A stretch of 64,000 nt of DNA. Source: Sarcophilus harrisii. Lineage: Eukaryota > Chordata > Mammalia > Dasyuromorphia > Dasyuridae. The notes below the pieces were generated by a model. That model searched no databases. It saw only the letters and a list, made by a program, of their open reading frames with translations, and was not told where the DNA came from. This document shows, piece by piece, positions 35,301 through 45,907 of the stretch. The translations under genes were made by a program, and so were the position numbers. The stretch covers positions 434,895,669-434,959,668 of the forward strand of contig NC_045429.1 of assembly GCF_902635505.1 (NCBI RefSeq), in the 5' to 3' direction. Every line of letters begins with the position of its first letter. Within the stretch, counting starts at the first letter, position 1.

Positions 35301-38300
35301 AGCTGGATCGGATTGGATTTCATTTCATTTATAGTCAAATTGTTAACCTCAACATCCATAATTAATAGTTTTGGGATTATAGCACGTTGGTTTCTGGGTA
35401 ATCTCTCCTAAACTGATTCCCTTACTTGCCAAGCAGGTCTATACTTGTCCAACTTGTTCTTTATTTTTCAATGAAAAAAAATTTTCTTTTATACCAGACT
35501 GTGATTTCATCATTAAGTGATGGCAGTCCACCTACCAGTGTATTACAATGTGTGATTTTAGCCATTGTCTGGGCATAGAGAGATTATTGCCCAAGACCTA
35601 TTGCCAGTGCATGGTAAGAGGTCTTATATCTTCCAAACTGCAAAGACCAGCTCTTCAACAGATACCTCTCCAAAAATTAGCAAGGAAAATATTCTCATTT
35701 TATAGAGTACTAAATTGATCGTTGGACGATAGTTTTACTGCCTATGAATGATGCTAGGGTTTTCCCCCAATTGTTAAAGCAAAACAAAGGAAGTCATTTG
35801 GGGCAGAGTGTCTCTGACATCCAAAAGGGGGATAGCCAATGTGCCTTCTCTTCAACTTTCCTTTAGTTCAGACCTTTTGGCTCCTTTTAAAAAGGCAAGT
35901 TTATTGCTTTCACCCTCCAACCCAAGTGGAATGTTTGTTTCTGCCCCAACCCCTCTCTCAGTGGCAACATGACATGATGAATTCTGATTTTGCTTGGGCT
36001 GGGAAGTTAGTAAAGTCTAGAATAGAATTGATTCCCATTCCTCCTCCTGCTTAAACTCCAATTCATGCAGTCAAAAGGAACTTGTTTTTTTCTTCCAAAA
36101 TAGGTCGATAGGGGCAGCTAGGTGGTGCAGTGCATAGAGCACCAGCCCTGAAGTCAGGAGAACCCAAGTTCAAATCTGGTCTCAGACACTTAACAAGTCT
36201 TAACTGTGTGACCCTAGGCAAATCACTTAATCCCAATTGTTTCAGAAAAAAAAAAAATCAAAATATGTCCCTGACCTTCTAAGAAAAATATGACTATGGG
36301 AACGTGATGGACCTTGAGATGCTAGAAGAAGAGCATTAGGTTGTGGGCCTTTTGTGATTGTGCAGAGGGTGGAAAGCATGGCCAAGTTTGTGGGATTTTT
36401 TTCTCCAAAGAAATGGCAGCTGGAAGCTCAGGGCTAACTTCAGGATACGGCTGTTGGTACCTTGTAACCATTCCTTCAAGTCTGAAGTCTCACTCTTGGT
36501 TTTATTTTCTAAAAAAAAAAATTTTTTATCATAATCATCCACAAACACAAACATCCCAATATGTACTATATGAAACGATCCCAAAGAGTACTATATGAAA
36601 TGATGAATTATATTTATTTAATATTTTAAAAACATTAAAGTTAACAAGGGTGTAATAAATTGCTGTGATTCTTTTTAAATTTTGTATTGGATTTTTAAAA
36701 AAATGTTTCATTGATATTTCTTTTCTTGTAATTGGTTCTTTTTGTCAGGTACAGATCATCAGAATCTGAGAACCAATTCTATCTTTTAAGGTTATTTCTA
36801 GACTATGAGAAAGGTCATTGTTGTTCTGCTGAACAGCTTGTTCCAGGGAACTTATTAATACCTGTTTTTGCATAACACCAGTGAAAATACTTGGAAAGCC
36901 AAGTAAACAGTAGAGGTTGACTGGAGAACATAATTAATCTCAGCCTCAGTTTCCTTACCTGTGCCTACCTCACCCTTTAGGAGACTCAAATAACCTGCAT
37001 GTAAAATGGTTGTATGAATATGCATTACTATTATTATCAAGCCATGGAAAGTAACCTGACATGTCCATTTGCCATCCAATAGGATCATATTTGTGGACAG
37101 CTATTTGATACAGTTGATAGATGGCTAGCCTGGACTCAGGAAGACTTCTCTTCCTGAAATTTGGCCTCAGACACTTCCCATCTGTGAGGCCCTAGATAAG
37201 TCACTTCACTGTTTGCCTGTTTCCTCATCTCTCAAATAGCTGGATAAGGAAATGGCAAACAACTCCAGTGTCTCTAACAAGAAAACCCCAAATGAGGTCC
37301 CGAAGAGTTAGACAGGATTGAACAACAGGGTCATAGTTGCCATTCAGCCTGGATACTTGCTTCAGACCCAGAGCACTCATTGCCCCTCACAGATTTTTGG
37401 CTCTCTTTTTTTAGACTTTGATCTCCACTCTTGTTAAGACCATATCACCCCAGCCATGTTCTGAACAGTTAACTTTTTTTCTCCCACATAAATCTGCTTG
37501 CGATTTCAGGACATACCCTTCTCTTGAAATGTGGGTGATACACTGACCCTACCTAAAACATCCCATTGACAAGCCTTCTTTCAGGGTGGGCACTGATGCT
37601 CACAAATCATCCATTCTTGGGGGATTCTTAATGGGTTTCACTTGAGCACGTTTTCCTGATTTTTATCCCCAATATGTAGTCCATTTGCCACTTCTACTCA
37701 GGCCAGAATACAGTTGAGTTGTTTCATGCAGGTAGGAATGAATAGTCAATTTTTAGCTTGGGTCATATTTTCCCTCCTGTAATTTTAACCAAAAAACTAC
37801 CATTAGGAATGAATTGCTTACTCCAAATAGATTGCCCAGACCATGCCAGAAAAGACTGATCAATTCAATATCTAATGAAATCATTGCCAATCAGGTGGCT
37901 GAAGCCATGTGGGAGTGTGCAGGGGGCAGGAGCTCACCTCTCGTCTCTCTCAGTTGACAGACATGCTGAAGTGGTATGTCCAGGCATTTAAAGACCCCCT
38001 GATGCTGAAGCCTCCAAGTTGGTTCAAGTCGTTTCTTTTTTGTGAGCTTGTGTTCCAGCTGCCTTTCTTTCCCTTTGCAGCATATGCCTTCTTCAAAGGT
38101 AAGCAGTGGGAAAAGATCTTCAGTGATTATGTCCTGAAGCCTCATTTTTACCCAAAAACCAAGCCTCTGTCCAAAGTTTGCTTATTGGGGGCTAGGGGAA
38201 AGACCTCTGAGGACCACAGAAAATACTCCTGAAAACAGGTATAGGAGGCAAGACAATAAGAGGTTTTAAAGGACAAGGAAACAAAAGCTGGGGGTCATTT

Positions 38301-39279
38301 TGGAAACAGCAGCAGAGACCTGTAGTCTTGGGAAGTTGAAAGGCCCAAGGGAAGAGAAGCAGCATAAAATTGAATGGGGCCTGGAAAGTCAAGTCAGAAA
38401 TCTAGGCAGAAAAAAGACTTCTGGAGCCACCAGCTAAGGTCCAGAGACTAGCTACTGGTATATAAGTGACTCCCAGTCATTGGGTACTGCAGAGACAGGC
38501 CCCTTAGACACTTAGACACGTTTCACACTTGTCAAAACTCATGGTTGCTGATCACTAGCTGTAGTTTTTGTTGCCTCCTCCCTCCATCTTGTCTGATTTT
38601 ATAGCTGGGGAAGGCCTAGTGAACCTAGCATCATGCTGTCCCTTAAAGATCCGGAAGTCAGTATTTTCAAAATTATTGTTCCCATTTCCTTCTCATGATA
38701 CCAGGAGGAGTACATGATATTAAGCTAAAGCAGCATTAAGCGGGCGCCTCTCCCATTAGGACCTTTCTTGGTACTGATCTATTGACAAGCCCCATCACTA
38801 TATGATGCTTTAGTCCCACATATTTGGTAGGGAATTTCAGGTTCCACATTCTGTCCTCCTCTTAGGAGCAGGAAGCTTAGACAGCAAGTAGAGCCAATAA
38901 GTTTGATTTTCTTTTGGACTGGTTAAAGGGAACTGTGCCTCGATTTCCCAGGGAGGCCAAATACTGCTATTCTCAGATGGTTTTTTTTCTTGAAGCATTA
39001 TAAACATTCAAGTTTTCCCCTTGTAATCTTTTAGGAAGTTGCAAGTGGATCCGCATCCCTGCCATTATCTACTCAGTCCATACGATGACTACATTAATTC
39101 CCATTGGCGCCCATATCCTGTTTGAGAATTTTGCCCAAGGCCCCGGGACATTCCAAGAACGCCTCAACCTTTTATCCATCTATGCCCCATACTTCTTCAT
39201 TCCACTCATACTCCTCTTTTTTATGCTTTGGAGTCCTCACTACAGCACTGAAGAGAAGAGGAAAAGGAAAACAAGGTAA
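31498..39279 (+). CDS. TMEM97: TMEM97 (sigma-2 receptor, MAC30), complete
   Basis: A four-helix EXPERA-domain membrane protein of the ER and endolysosome. It binds sterols, regulates NPC1 levels and is the sigma-2 receptor. Coding exons 31498-31623, 37954-38098 and 39035-39279 join in frame to 171 residues; the human protein has 176. Asp29 (LLFD29), Asp56 (FKD56) and Glu73 (FCE73) occupy the positions known to line the ligand pocket. Hydrophobic helices cover roughly 10-29, 66-90, 97-113 and 135-155. The C-terminus EEKRKRKTR is basic like the human ER-retention tail. Exon 3 is about five residues shorter than human in the loop before the fourth helix (around [13 protein letters not shown]). 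The ATG is chosen by homology with the human start. It converges on IFT20. Confidence 0.96.
32530..32740 (-). repeat. tRNA-derived SINE with RTE-type tail, minus
   Basis: Ends in cttagctgcccc (complement of the SINE head). Holds aaaactgaggcaaacaggat and the ccaatttggggttttcttgg block of the RTE-tailed type. Confidence 0.8.
32780..33080 (-). repeat. LINE-2 3' end relic, minus
   Basis: gcaatccctgctcccaagga then ttctaatgggggaagagaac is the reverse complement of the L2 3' end (attagaatgtaagctcctt-like). Confidence 0.7.
34130..34350 (+). repeat. LINE-1 3' UTR fragment
   Basis: ggcatattactgggcaataa then gaaccgatgcagagagaaac and gagcagaaccagaacaatag follow the marsupial LINE-1 3' text. Confidence 0.7.
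34525..34681 (-). repeat. Marsupial tRNA-derived SINE, minus
   Basis: Poly(T) then gctgaggcaattggggttaa, cttgcccagggtcatacagc and the complement of the head ccacctagctgcccca. Near full length. Confidence 0.9.
36114..36258 (+). repeat. Marsupial tRNA-derived SINE
   Basis: GGGGCAGCTAGGTGGTGCAG head to poly(A); imperfect flanking repeats (caaaataggtc / caaaatatgtc) look like a target-site duplication. Confidence 0.9.
37100..37328 (+). repeat. tRNA-derived SINE with RTE-type tail
   Basis: Runs from a decayed head through ttggcctcagacacttccca and the tail ggaaatggcaaacaactcca, ccaaatgaggtcccgaagag, ttagacaggattgaacaac. The tail resembles the 3' end of RTE LINEs. Confidence 0.8.
37954..38098 (+). 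CDS. TMEM97: TMEM97 coding exon 2
   Basis: Acceptor tctcag, then [17 protein letters not shown] and [17 protein letters not shown]; donor gtaagc after a split Gly codon. Confidence 0.96.
38099..39034 (+). other. TMEM97 intron 2
   Basis: 936 bp. I see no recognisable repeat or extra exon. The exon 2 frame stays open for 134 bp past the donor by chance. Confidence 0.7.
39035..39279 (+). CDS. TMEM97: TMEM97 coding exon 3 with stop
   Basis: Acceptor cttttag, then [20 protein letters not shown], the fourth helix [12 protein letters not shown] and a basic tail; TAA at 39277-39279. Confidence 0.96.
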
Positions 39280-39867
39280 AGAACTGCTGGCAAGGGAGGG
39301 AGAGCCACTGGCCCTTGTTTGGACACAGTCTCTCCAGGCCCCCCTTGAAACACATCAGCAGCAACCCCCGAGAACAAGACAGCAGGTGGGAGAGCTCATT
39401 TCAGGTTTCATCTGCCAAGGGAATTGCGAAAGATTTGATTCCCTGAAGCTGGCCAGGGGAAGCTATAGGGAAACAGTACTGAATACCTAGTGTGTGCCTT
39501 AAGTGCCATTTCAGAATTACTCAAAGGGCACACCACCAGAATCCCCGGAACTAGATTTTTTGAAACTGTGCGAGTCAGATGCTAGAGGTTAGATTGACCT
39601 ATAATCTGAATGACCAACTACTTAGTGCTCTCCTCTCCAAGCCATATAATGGGACTGATCAAAAAAACACGTTTCACACGCAATTTTCCAATTCTTCAAG
39701 AAATTGTTTTTCTCAACCCAAATCGGACCAAACTAGCGCAAAAATACCTGACCTCTCATAGACCTACAGGTCTAATAAACGAGTACTCCAACATCCTTGT
39801 CAATTTCAGACTTGTTTCCCCTCCATTCTAGAAACATTTCTTCACAGGGAATGGGATTCTTTAGGCT

Positions 39868-40050
39868 TTTTTTTTTTTTAAGGGAATTAATGTTCGATGG
39901 AATAAGGCTTTAAAGAGGCAATTGGGAGTTAATTGCTAGGATCATACAGCTAGGAAGTATTAAATGTCTGAAGCCAGATTTGAACTCAGGTCCTCCTGAC
40001 TTCAGGGCTGGTGCTCTATCCCTCTGGGCCACCTAGCTATACCCCCTAAA
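39868..40050 (-). repeat. Marsupial tRNA-derived SINE, minus
   Basis: Poly(T), an atypical insert of about 40 bp, then aggaagtattaaatgtctga and the head complement gccacctagctataccccc-like end. It lies in the TMEM97 3' UTR. Confidence 0.75.
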
Positions 40051-40689
40051 TGTTTAATCAAGATTCATTCCCATCAAACTCTTTGATCAAAGATATTCTG
40101 ACTGGTGCTTTGGTCGAGTCTTTCTGATTTCCAAGAATTCTAGGGCTTGTCTTTTTAAAGATACTCTAATCTCAACCTTGGTTTCCAAGCAGTGTTACTT
40201 TGTTCATTCTCCAAAATTATAACATTGTGTGGTCTAGTGTCTGTCTTAAAACTATCATGTTTTCTATCACAATTTAAGTCTCCACTTAGTAAGATGAATA
40301 GTAGCTGTTGACCCTGTTCTCTTATTGCTGCATGTACCTGGACTTAGTAAACTAAAATTTGTTCCCCAAGTGAAGTTTGACATGCTTCACAATAGAGTGG
40401 AACAGGACCCAGTCAACACTGCCTTTTCTGGTCCTAGAGACCTGAGTGCCAATACATGCAGCATGCAGGCTGGCTTCCCAGTTTCTCCCCATGGGGCTCC
40501 TCTCCTGGAGGCATCCTAGCAATCTTGTCATGCTGCCATAGGCTTGATTCTCCTCCCCATTCACCCTCACCCCCCAAGTTCCCTACCTCTCCTTTGGCCC
40601 TTTATCTTTGGGAACAGTAAGCAAATCAGCTACCATTCCTGGAAAGATAGAATCACTATCCCTGTGACTTCCCAAAACAAAGTGCATCA

Positions 40690-40845
40690 CCCTGGACACT
40701 AGTACCTTGTACATGTTGTCTTCTATGCTAGAATGTAAGTTTCTTCAGGAGGGTAGCCCTTTTTTTTGTATTTGTATCTCTAGTGCTTATTCCAGGGGCT
40801 GAGTGAGCACTTAATAAAGGCTTTTTCATTTATTCATGATGTGCT
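40690..40845 (+). repeat. LINE-2 3' end in TMEM97 3' UTR
   Basis: gctagaatgtaagtttcttc, tttgtatttgtatctctagt, gctgagtgagcacttaataa and ctttttcatttattcatgat follow the L2 3' consensus in order. Confidence 0.7.
40813..40818 (+). terminator. TMEM97: TMEM97 candidate poly(A) signal 1
   Basis: AATAAA inside a LINE-2 3' end, followed by a T-rich and TG-containing stretch (ttttttcatt, gatgtgctgtg) suitable as downstream element. Confidence 0.55.
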
Positions 40846-40921
40846 GTGACCTCCTTATAAAGTCTTCCTCATAAATTGATATTTGCTTTAATTGTTGAAA
40901 ACTGACTCGTGTAATGAATTC

Positions 40922-40927
40922 AATAAA
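40922..40927 (+). terminator. TMEM97: TMEM97 candidate poly(A) signal 2
   Basis: AATAAA about 110 bp after the first candidate, outside the LINE-2 relic. Confidence 0.45.
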
Positions 40928-41024
40928 AATGGCTGCTGATCTCGACTTCTTTCGTGGATTACTAGGGAAGAATCTGCAGTGAGAGCTGCAAATGTGAATT
41001 CAAAAGTGCAACAAGAAAATTACA

Positions 41025-41405
41025 AAAATCTAGAAATAAACGTTTATTGCCTTATTCCTTTCAAAGTGATAGATGATTCCAAAAAAGGACTGGTGTTTAC
41101 AAATGTAGCTGGAGATCACAAACTGACAACATAGGAGAGTCCACAGCAAAGAGGTCAGCCCTGCTGTCCTGGCTTCTGGACAGGCAGGCGCCCTGGTTAC
41201 TGCCATCTGACTACAATTGGGCAGGATTCTAAAAAAAGTTTTGTTATTGCCTATCCAGAAGACATGGTATCTGTTAACAATCCCAAATTGCAAATATGCA
41301 CATGTGGTCATCAAGTTTATTGGAATGATAGAGGCTTTGGGGGTAAGAGAAGTTGGAAGGGTTTTTTTGTTTTTTTTAATAGGGCTTTTTACTGTAAAAA
41401 TCAGT
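41025..41405 (-). other. IFT20: IFT20 3' UTR
   Basis: About 380 nt from the stop to just past the minus-strand AATAAA at 41048-41043. The boundary is inferred from the hexamer. Confidence 0.6.
41035..41048. terminator. Palindromic AATAAACGTTTATT, poly(A) hexamer on both strands
   Basis: A perfect 14-bp palindrome. The minus-strand AATAAA (41048-41043) lies about 360 nt after the IFT20 stop and is followed on that strand by a T-rich stretch, so it is the likely IFT20 signal. The plus-strand AATAAA (41035-41040) could act for TMEM97. Confidence 0.7.
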
Positions 41406-41487
41406 TTATTTCTGAAAAATAAATTGGTCAATAAATTCATTTTGTTCTGCTTCTACTTTACACAAAGCTTCATATTCAACCCGATAC
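41406..41487 (-). CDS. IFT20: IFT20 coding exon 4 with stop
   Basis: Acceptor tctttcag, encoding [19 protein letters not shown] and [11 protein letters not shown] at 41408-41406. Confidence 0.96.
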
Positions 41488-43299
41488 CTGAAAGACAGAA
41501 AATTGTTACAAATCCTAAAAAGGGATGAAAAGATGGAAAACAAACCACTTGTTTACTGTGTGCACGTGTTATGGAAGCAAGGTGGTCGCATGTCTGAGGA
41601 AGCAAGAAGGTCCAAAAATTTTTAAATAGGCAATCATTAAAAGGAAGTGAGAACAAGAAGACAGAAGAAATTAAATAAAGGATGGAAAAGAAATGCATCA
41701 TAATTCCCAAAATCTTTCTACCATAAACACATTTCTTTCTGGGAAATCTGGGACAATTTTCAATCCTACAGTGGAGACGGCCATAATCACACTAACCTCA
41801 CTTTTGCTTCTAAAGTTCCTCTCCTCACCCCCTCTTTTGGACAAAGGTAGAAATAAGTTTTCCCAAATCTAACACTAAAAATGACCAAAAGGAGACAGAA
41901 TACACCTTCCTTCTTTGCTCAGTAGGAGGAACTATGGATAAAGGATGAAAACACCATTAGTCAGATGATAAGTTGGTTTTACTGATGCATTTTTTTTCTC
42001 TTATTTTGAGGGATAACTCACTGAAAAGGAGAGAGAGGAGAGAAAGATCCAGGAATGAAAAGAAAAAATTTGCTCAATATAAACAAAATAAAAGTAATCT
42101 TTATCATCAAAAGACAAATCTTTGACTAGCCAATAGTTCTAAGATGTGGTTCCCCAGACTGCAGTGAAAGGAAGAGGTAAAGTAGGGCTGGGTACAGGAA
42201 ACCTAATAGCAAAAGTTGAGACAGCAATGAGCTGAGATCAGTTTCTCTCACGACTCTTACCTTTCTAGCTGCATTTTCTTCTCTGCTATTAAAGCCTGGA
42301 GCTGCTGCTGTTGGGCCTCCCTTTGCTTTGCTATGGATTTGAGCAAATTTCGAGCTCCAATTGCCTGTGGAGAGAGATGACTTAAGAAAACTGAGCTGCC
42401 TTTTCCAGATATATTCAACTTCCCCCAAAGCAGCTCAAGAAAGGGGGGGTGAACAAAGAAAATGGGACAGAGACACAGCTATTCTACTAAAAGGATGAAA
42501 TGATGGGAAAGCCATTCAGAGAAATTAAGAGGAACAGGGAAGAATCAAGCCCTACCCCCTGCCTCGTGGTGGCTAGGAGTAAAGGGGGAGGATGAGGACA
42601 GGAAAATTCAGAAAACAAAGACTTCATTAAGATGCACACAGTGACATCGTAATCTTACCTTCATCTTCTCATTTTCAGCTTCTCTGGCAAGTTGGTCAAC
42701 AAGTTCAATTAAGCCGCCTACTATTTTCTGAAATTGGCCGATTTCTTTCAGGGAAAGAAAAATTAAGTTTTATTTCCTGTCAGAGCTCTTTCAGGGCCTG
42801 TTTTGCCTGGGCAAAATTTTGTACACCTTAAACTGGTGAATTTAATGCCTAAATTGTTAATGCCGTGAATGAAAATCCAATCCCCTCCTATGCACTGAGA
42901 AGAATGCTGTCAAGAAGGGATGGGCAGTTACCATGGTGATGCCCACTGCCTCAGAGCCTGAGGAGAAGGGGGGCCTTAGCAATAAGGTTCTTGCCCAGGT
43001 CCAGACTCTTGTGCTTCTCAGTAATAGGTCGAGCCCATGAGAGGGGACCCAGTCTTTAAATGTGAGCAAAGGCAATATAGTCCCTTGACCTCCTCACATG
43101 GAGGGCAACAGGAGGCTTGGTTTCTGGGCCTGGGGAAGGCAGCTGTGGGAGACAGGGCCAAGGGCTACTCACTGTCCACAAAATCCTTGCATTCTTCCTT
43201 GAGTTCTATGGTTTGCTGAGTCACCTCAGGGTCCAACACTCGAAGCTTGTTCAGCTCGTCAAAGTGCAGACCGGCATCGCCCAGGATATCTTTAGCCAT
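41406..43299 (-). CDS. IFT20: IFT20, intraflagellar transport protein 20, complete
   Basis: A small coiled-coil subunit of IFT complex B. It is the Golgi-linked member (through GMAP210) that sorts membrane cargo to the primary cilium, and it also acts at the immune synapse. Coding exons on the minus strand: 43299-43173, 42744-42659, 42364-42261 and 41487-41406, all GT-AG, joining to 132 residues, the human length. The protein starts [17 protein letters not shown] and ends [13 protein letters not shown] coiled coil covers roughly residues 72-118 ([19 protein letters not shown] and on). The only differences I recall from human are conservative (Glu to Asp at 8, Lys to Arg near 63). A non-coding first exon ends at 46099. 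The gene is divergent from TNFAIP1 and converges on TMEM97. Confidence 0.97.
42261..42364 (-). CDS. IFT20: IFT20 coding exon 3
   Basis: 104 nt, acceptor ctccacag, encoding [20 protein letters not shown] and the heart of the coiled coil; donor gtaaga inside an Arg codon. Confidence 0.96.
42659..42744 (-). CDS. IFT20: IFT20 coding exon 2
   Basis: 86 nt encoding [19 protein letters not shown] and [10 protein letters not shown]; donor gtaaga, phase 0 at its end. Confidence 0.96.
43173..43299 (-). CDS. IFT20: IFT20 coding exon 1
   Basis: Acceptor tttttttgcag, CC, then ATG; 42 codons plus one base; donor gtgagt. Encodes [10 protein letters not shown] through KDFVD. Confidence 0.96.
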
Positions 43300-44784
43300 G
43301 GCTGCAAAAAAAGTTCTTGCCTCAGTTACTCTTCAGTGACCAGAGAAAGGTCCTCCACCGCAACGGCAAAATGCCGAGCATGCCAAAGTCACCTGTCCAC
43401 AGCAGCCTTCCTTCAGAGGAAAGATGCTTGAGGCTGAGGGATGACGCCAGCTAGAAGGAATGGCAGGTGCCACCAGAAGAACAAAGGGCAGAATTTATTC
43501 CAGGAAGGAATAAAGTCCACTTGCCATGCTGGGTGGATGACGAGTGAACATGTATCATGGAGCCCACCCAGGGATCTCAGAATCCCTACAGAAAAAGCAA
43601 TAGGATGTAAATCAGGCAAATTGCAACTGGCTGTCCCATAATGCTGACCTTAGAGTAGGTGGAAGCAAAGAGGAAGGATCTGTTGGAAGTAGGAGTGTTC
43701 TGATAGCTGACTAACCCCAGTTTTTAGGGCTGTGTCTAGGACACACATCAAGCTACCCAAGCTTGAGGTGAATATCCACTTCCAGCTGGCTCAACAAGCC
43801 ACCTTCAGATTTGGGTATTCAGTCTCTAGAACAGAGCTGCACATCTGCAGCATGGACCCTCCCATTACAAATCAATAAACTGATATTCTGGGTTATAAAT
43901 CAACCCCAAGAGTTGGGTTACTGCAATTGAGTTTCCCCAGGACTTGGTCATTTCTTGGAGAAGTTCCCAGCTACCTTCTGAAATCAACTGCTCTGCCTGG
44001 TTTCTGCTCCAGAAACATCCGGCCTCCCCCAGGATAAGCTCATCCCCTGAAATCTCATCATCTTGGTAAGGCCTCTCAGCACTCCTAGAGGCCACGCTGA
44101 CTGGAAGGCTGGAGGACAGAGCATTGAGCTCTTCCCAAAGACTCTGCCAGTGAACTTCTTAACCATCAGCTGCTTTGTGTAGTTTCAGCCTCAAACACCA
44201 TGCCATGTATCCAAGAGGGGATTCCCTTCATGTAGCATCTCCCCCCATTTGCCTGTATTCCTTGGGGGAAAGGCTGGCTTTTTCTTATTTGGATGCCCAG
44301 CTTGGCACCGTGCCAGGAACACATTGTCATTGTTTGGCCTTCCTTTTTAAAGACCAATGACCATATGGGGCAAGGTCTTAGCTTGCATGTGAACTGGATT
44401 TCAGTAAAGTCAAGTGGTCAGCCTCACTCTTCCAGAGCCATTCAAGACCAGAATGACCTCTGCCCTCTTGATATCATACAAGCTCTATGCCCTCACAGCG
44501 CCTGCTTCAGTTGCCTTTGTGGCCAGGGGAACATCTTCCCATAGCTGGGGTACCCATCATCCTGGACCCTCAGCCAAAATGGTCTACTAGGGTCCAGCCA
44601 CTGCACATGATTCAGTTCCTTGGAGCCGCAGGTGAGAGTCAGACACCAGGTAAACCCCAAGGTGGATGAGCAGCCCTGACAAGGGCCTAGCAAGCCCTCA
44701 TACCAGGGGTGTTGGTGCTCCCTACACAGCCCACAGACCCCAGCACATTGTTACTGGTCAGTCATTTTCGCTTGTGTACACTTC

Positions 44785-44993
44785 TCTGTGGCTCCATTTG
44801 AGGTTTTCTAGGCAAAGATATTGGAGTGCTTTGCCATTTCCTTCTCCAGCTCATTTTACAGAGGAGGAAACTGAGGCAAACAGGGTGAAATAACTTGCAC
44901 AGAATCATACATTTAGTAACTAAGAATAGATCTGAACTCACTTTCCTAACTCCAGGTCCAGCATTCTATCCACTTCACCACTTAGCTTCCCTT
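44785..44993 (-). repeat. tRNA-derived SINE with RTE-type tail, minus
   Basis: tttgccatttccttctccag, gaggaaactgaggcaaacag and the complement head accacttagcttccc in order. Followed by an L2-like ttaataaatgtttaatta tail. Confidence 0.8.
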
Positions 44994-45299
44994 AGGCACC
45001 CAGTAGGGACTTAATAAATGTTTAATTATTTATTAAATAAAATGAATTTCTGACATTGCAAAGCTGAAGGCCAGATTCTGGACTTTTGATTCCAGCTGTA
45101 TCACCCTAAGAAGCTCCCTCCACGTAGCCATGCGTTCGGAACCCCAACAATTCTATAATGTCAACACAAGGCACAAAAACAAAGGGAAAAAATTGCATAT
45201 GTCCCTTCCTCTACTCACCAACTTACAGGGTATGTACGGATGCTGAATATTTTATTGGAAACCCCTCAAGAGAAAAGGGCTCAGAACAACTTTTTGGGG

Positions 45300-45395
45300 A
45301 GGGGAAAGAGGAAGTAACAGAGGTTAAGTGATTTGTTTAGGGCCACATCGGAACTCAGGCCCTCCCTACTTCAGGATTGGTATTTCGGCCATTCG
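45300..45395 (-). repeat. SINE relic, minus
   Basis: agaggttaagtgatttgttt, agggccacatcggaactcag and ctacttcaggattggtatt match the minus-strand SINE pattern; truncated at the CpG-island edge. Confidence 0.55.
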
Positions 45396-45841
45396 GGCGG
45401 TTCCAAGCACCGAAGGAGCCTCTGCTCAGCTTTCCCTACACTTCCTCACCTCCAGAGCCGCCAGGTGCCCAACACAGCAAGCGGGCGCCCGGCACTTTCT
45501 GGATAAAGGGAAGGAAGAAGGCTCCCCGCAGGAGGCGCCCGTCGGGGCTGAAGCCCCAGTTCTCTCTGGACCGGTCCCATCCCACAACCCAGCGATGCCC
45601 ACCCGGCCTCCTCCTCCGACCGCGCGCGTCCCGGTCGAACCCAGGGCAATAACGACGAACCGCTACCGAGGCGCCCAGGCGGAGGCTAGAGGATGGAGAC
45701 GGCAAGAAGCGCCCAGTAAAAGGCGAGGGGCCCAGGAAGACCCTTCCAGAGCAGCACCAACAGAGGGCGGGACCCCGAGGAGGAGCAGGGAAGCGCGAGG
45801 AAGGCCGCGCCCCAGGAGCCCCGCCCCCCCCTCCCCAGGAC

Positions 45842-45907
45842 CGCAGAGCGGGGAAGGGGCGTCCGCAGAGCGGGGAAGGGGCGACCGCAGAGCGGGGAAG
45901 GGGCGTC
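45842..45907. repeat. 22-bp minisatellite, three units
   Basis: Three tandem 22-bp units (45842-45863, 45864-45885, 45886-45907) starting CGCAGAGCGGGGAAGGGGCG and differing at one base; each carries a GC-box-like GGGGCG. Confidence 0.95.

Larger units (their letters stand above)
31624..37953 (+). other. TMEM97 intron 1 (6.3 kb)
   Basis: Starts in the CpG island and then holds SINEs (32530, 34525 minus, 36114, 37100), a LINE-2 3' end (32780) and a LINE-1 3' fragment (34130). I recognise nothing in 33.1-34.1 and 34.7-36.1 kb. Confidence 0.8.
39280..40945 (+). other. TMEM97: TMEM97 3' UTR (likely extent)
   Basis: Follows the stop to AATAAA hexamers at 40813 and 40922. It contains a minus-strand SINE (39868-40050) and a LINE-2 3' end (about 40690-40845) that carries the first hexamer. 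Confidence 0.6.

Noticed and set aside
38099-38232. Extension of TMEM97 exon 2 into the intron by read-through
   Set aside because: A consensus donor (gtaagc) ends the exon in the known place and exon 3 continues the conserved protein.
45842-45907. CRISPR-like array
   Set aside because: Units are contiguous without spacers and the genome is mammalian; it is a minisatellite.
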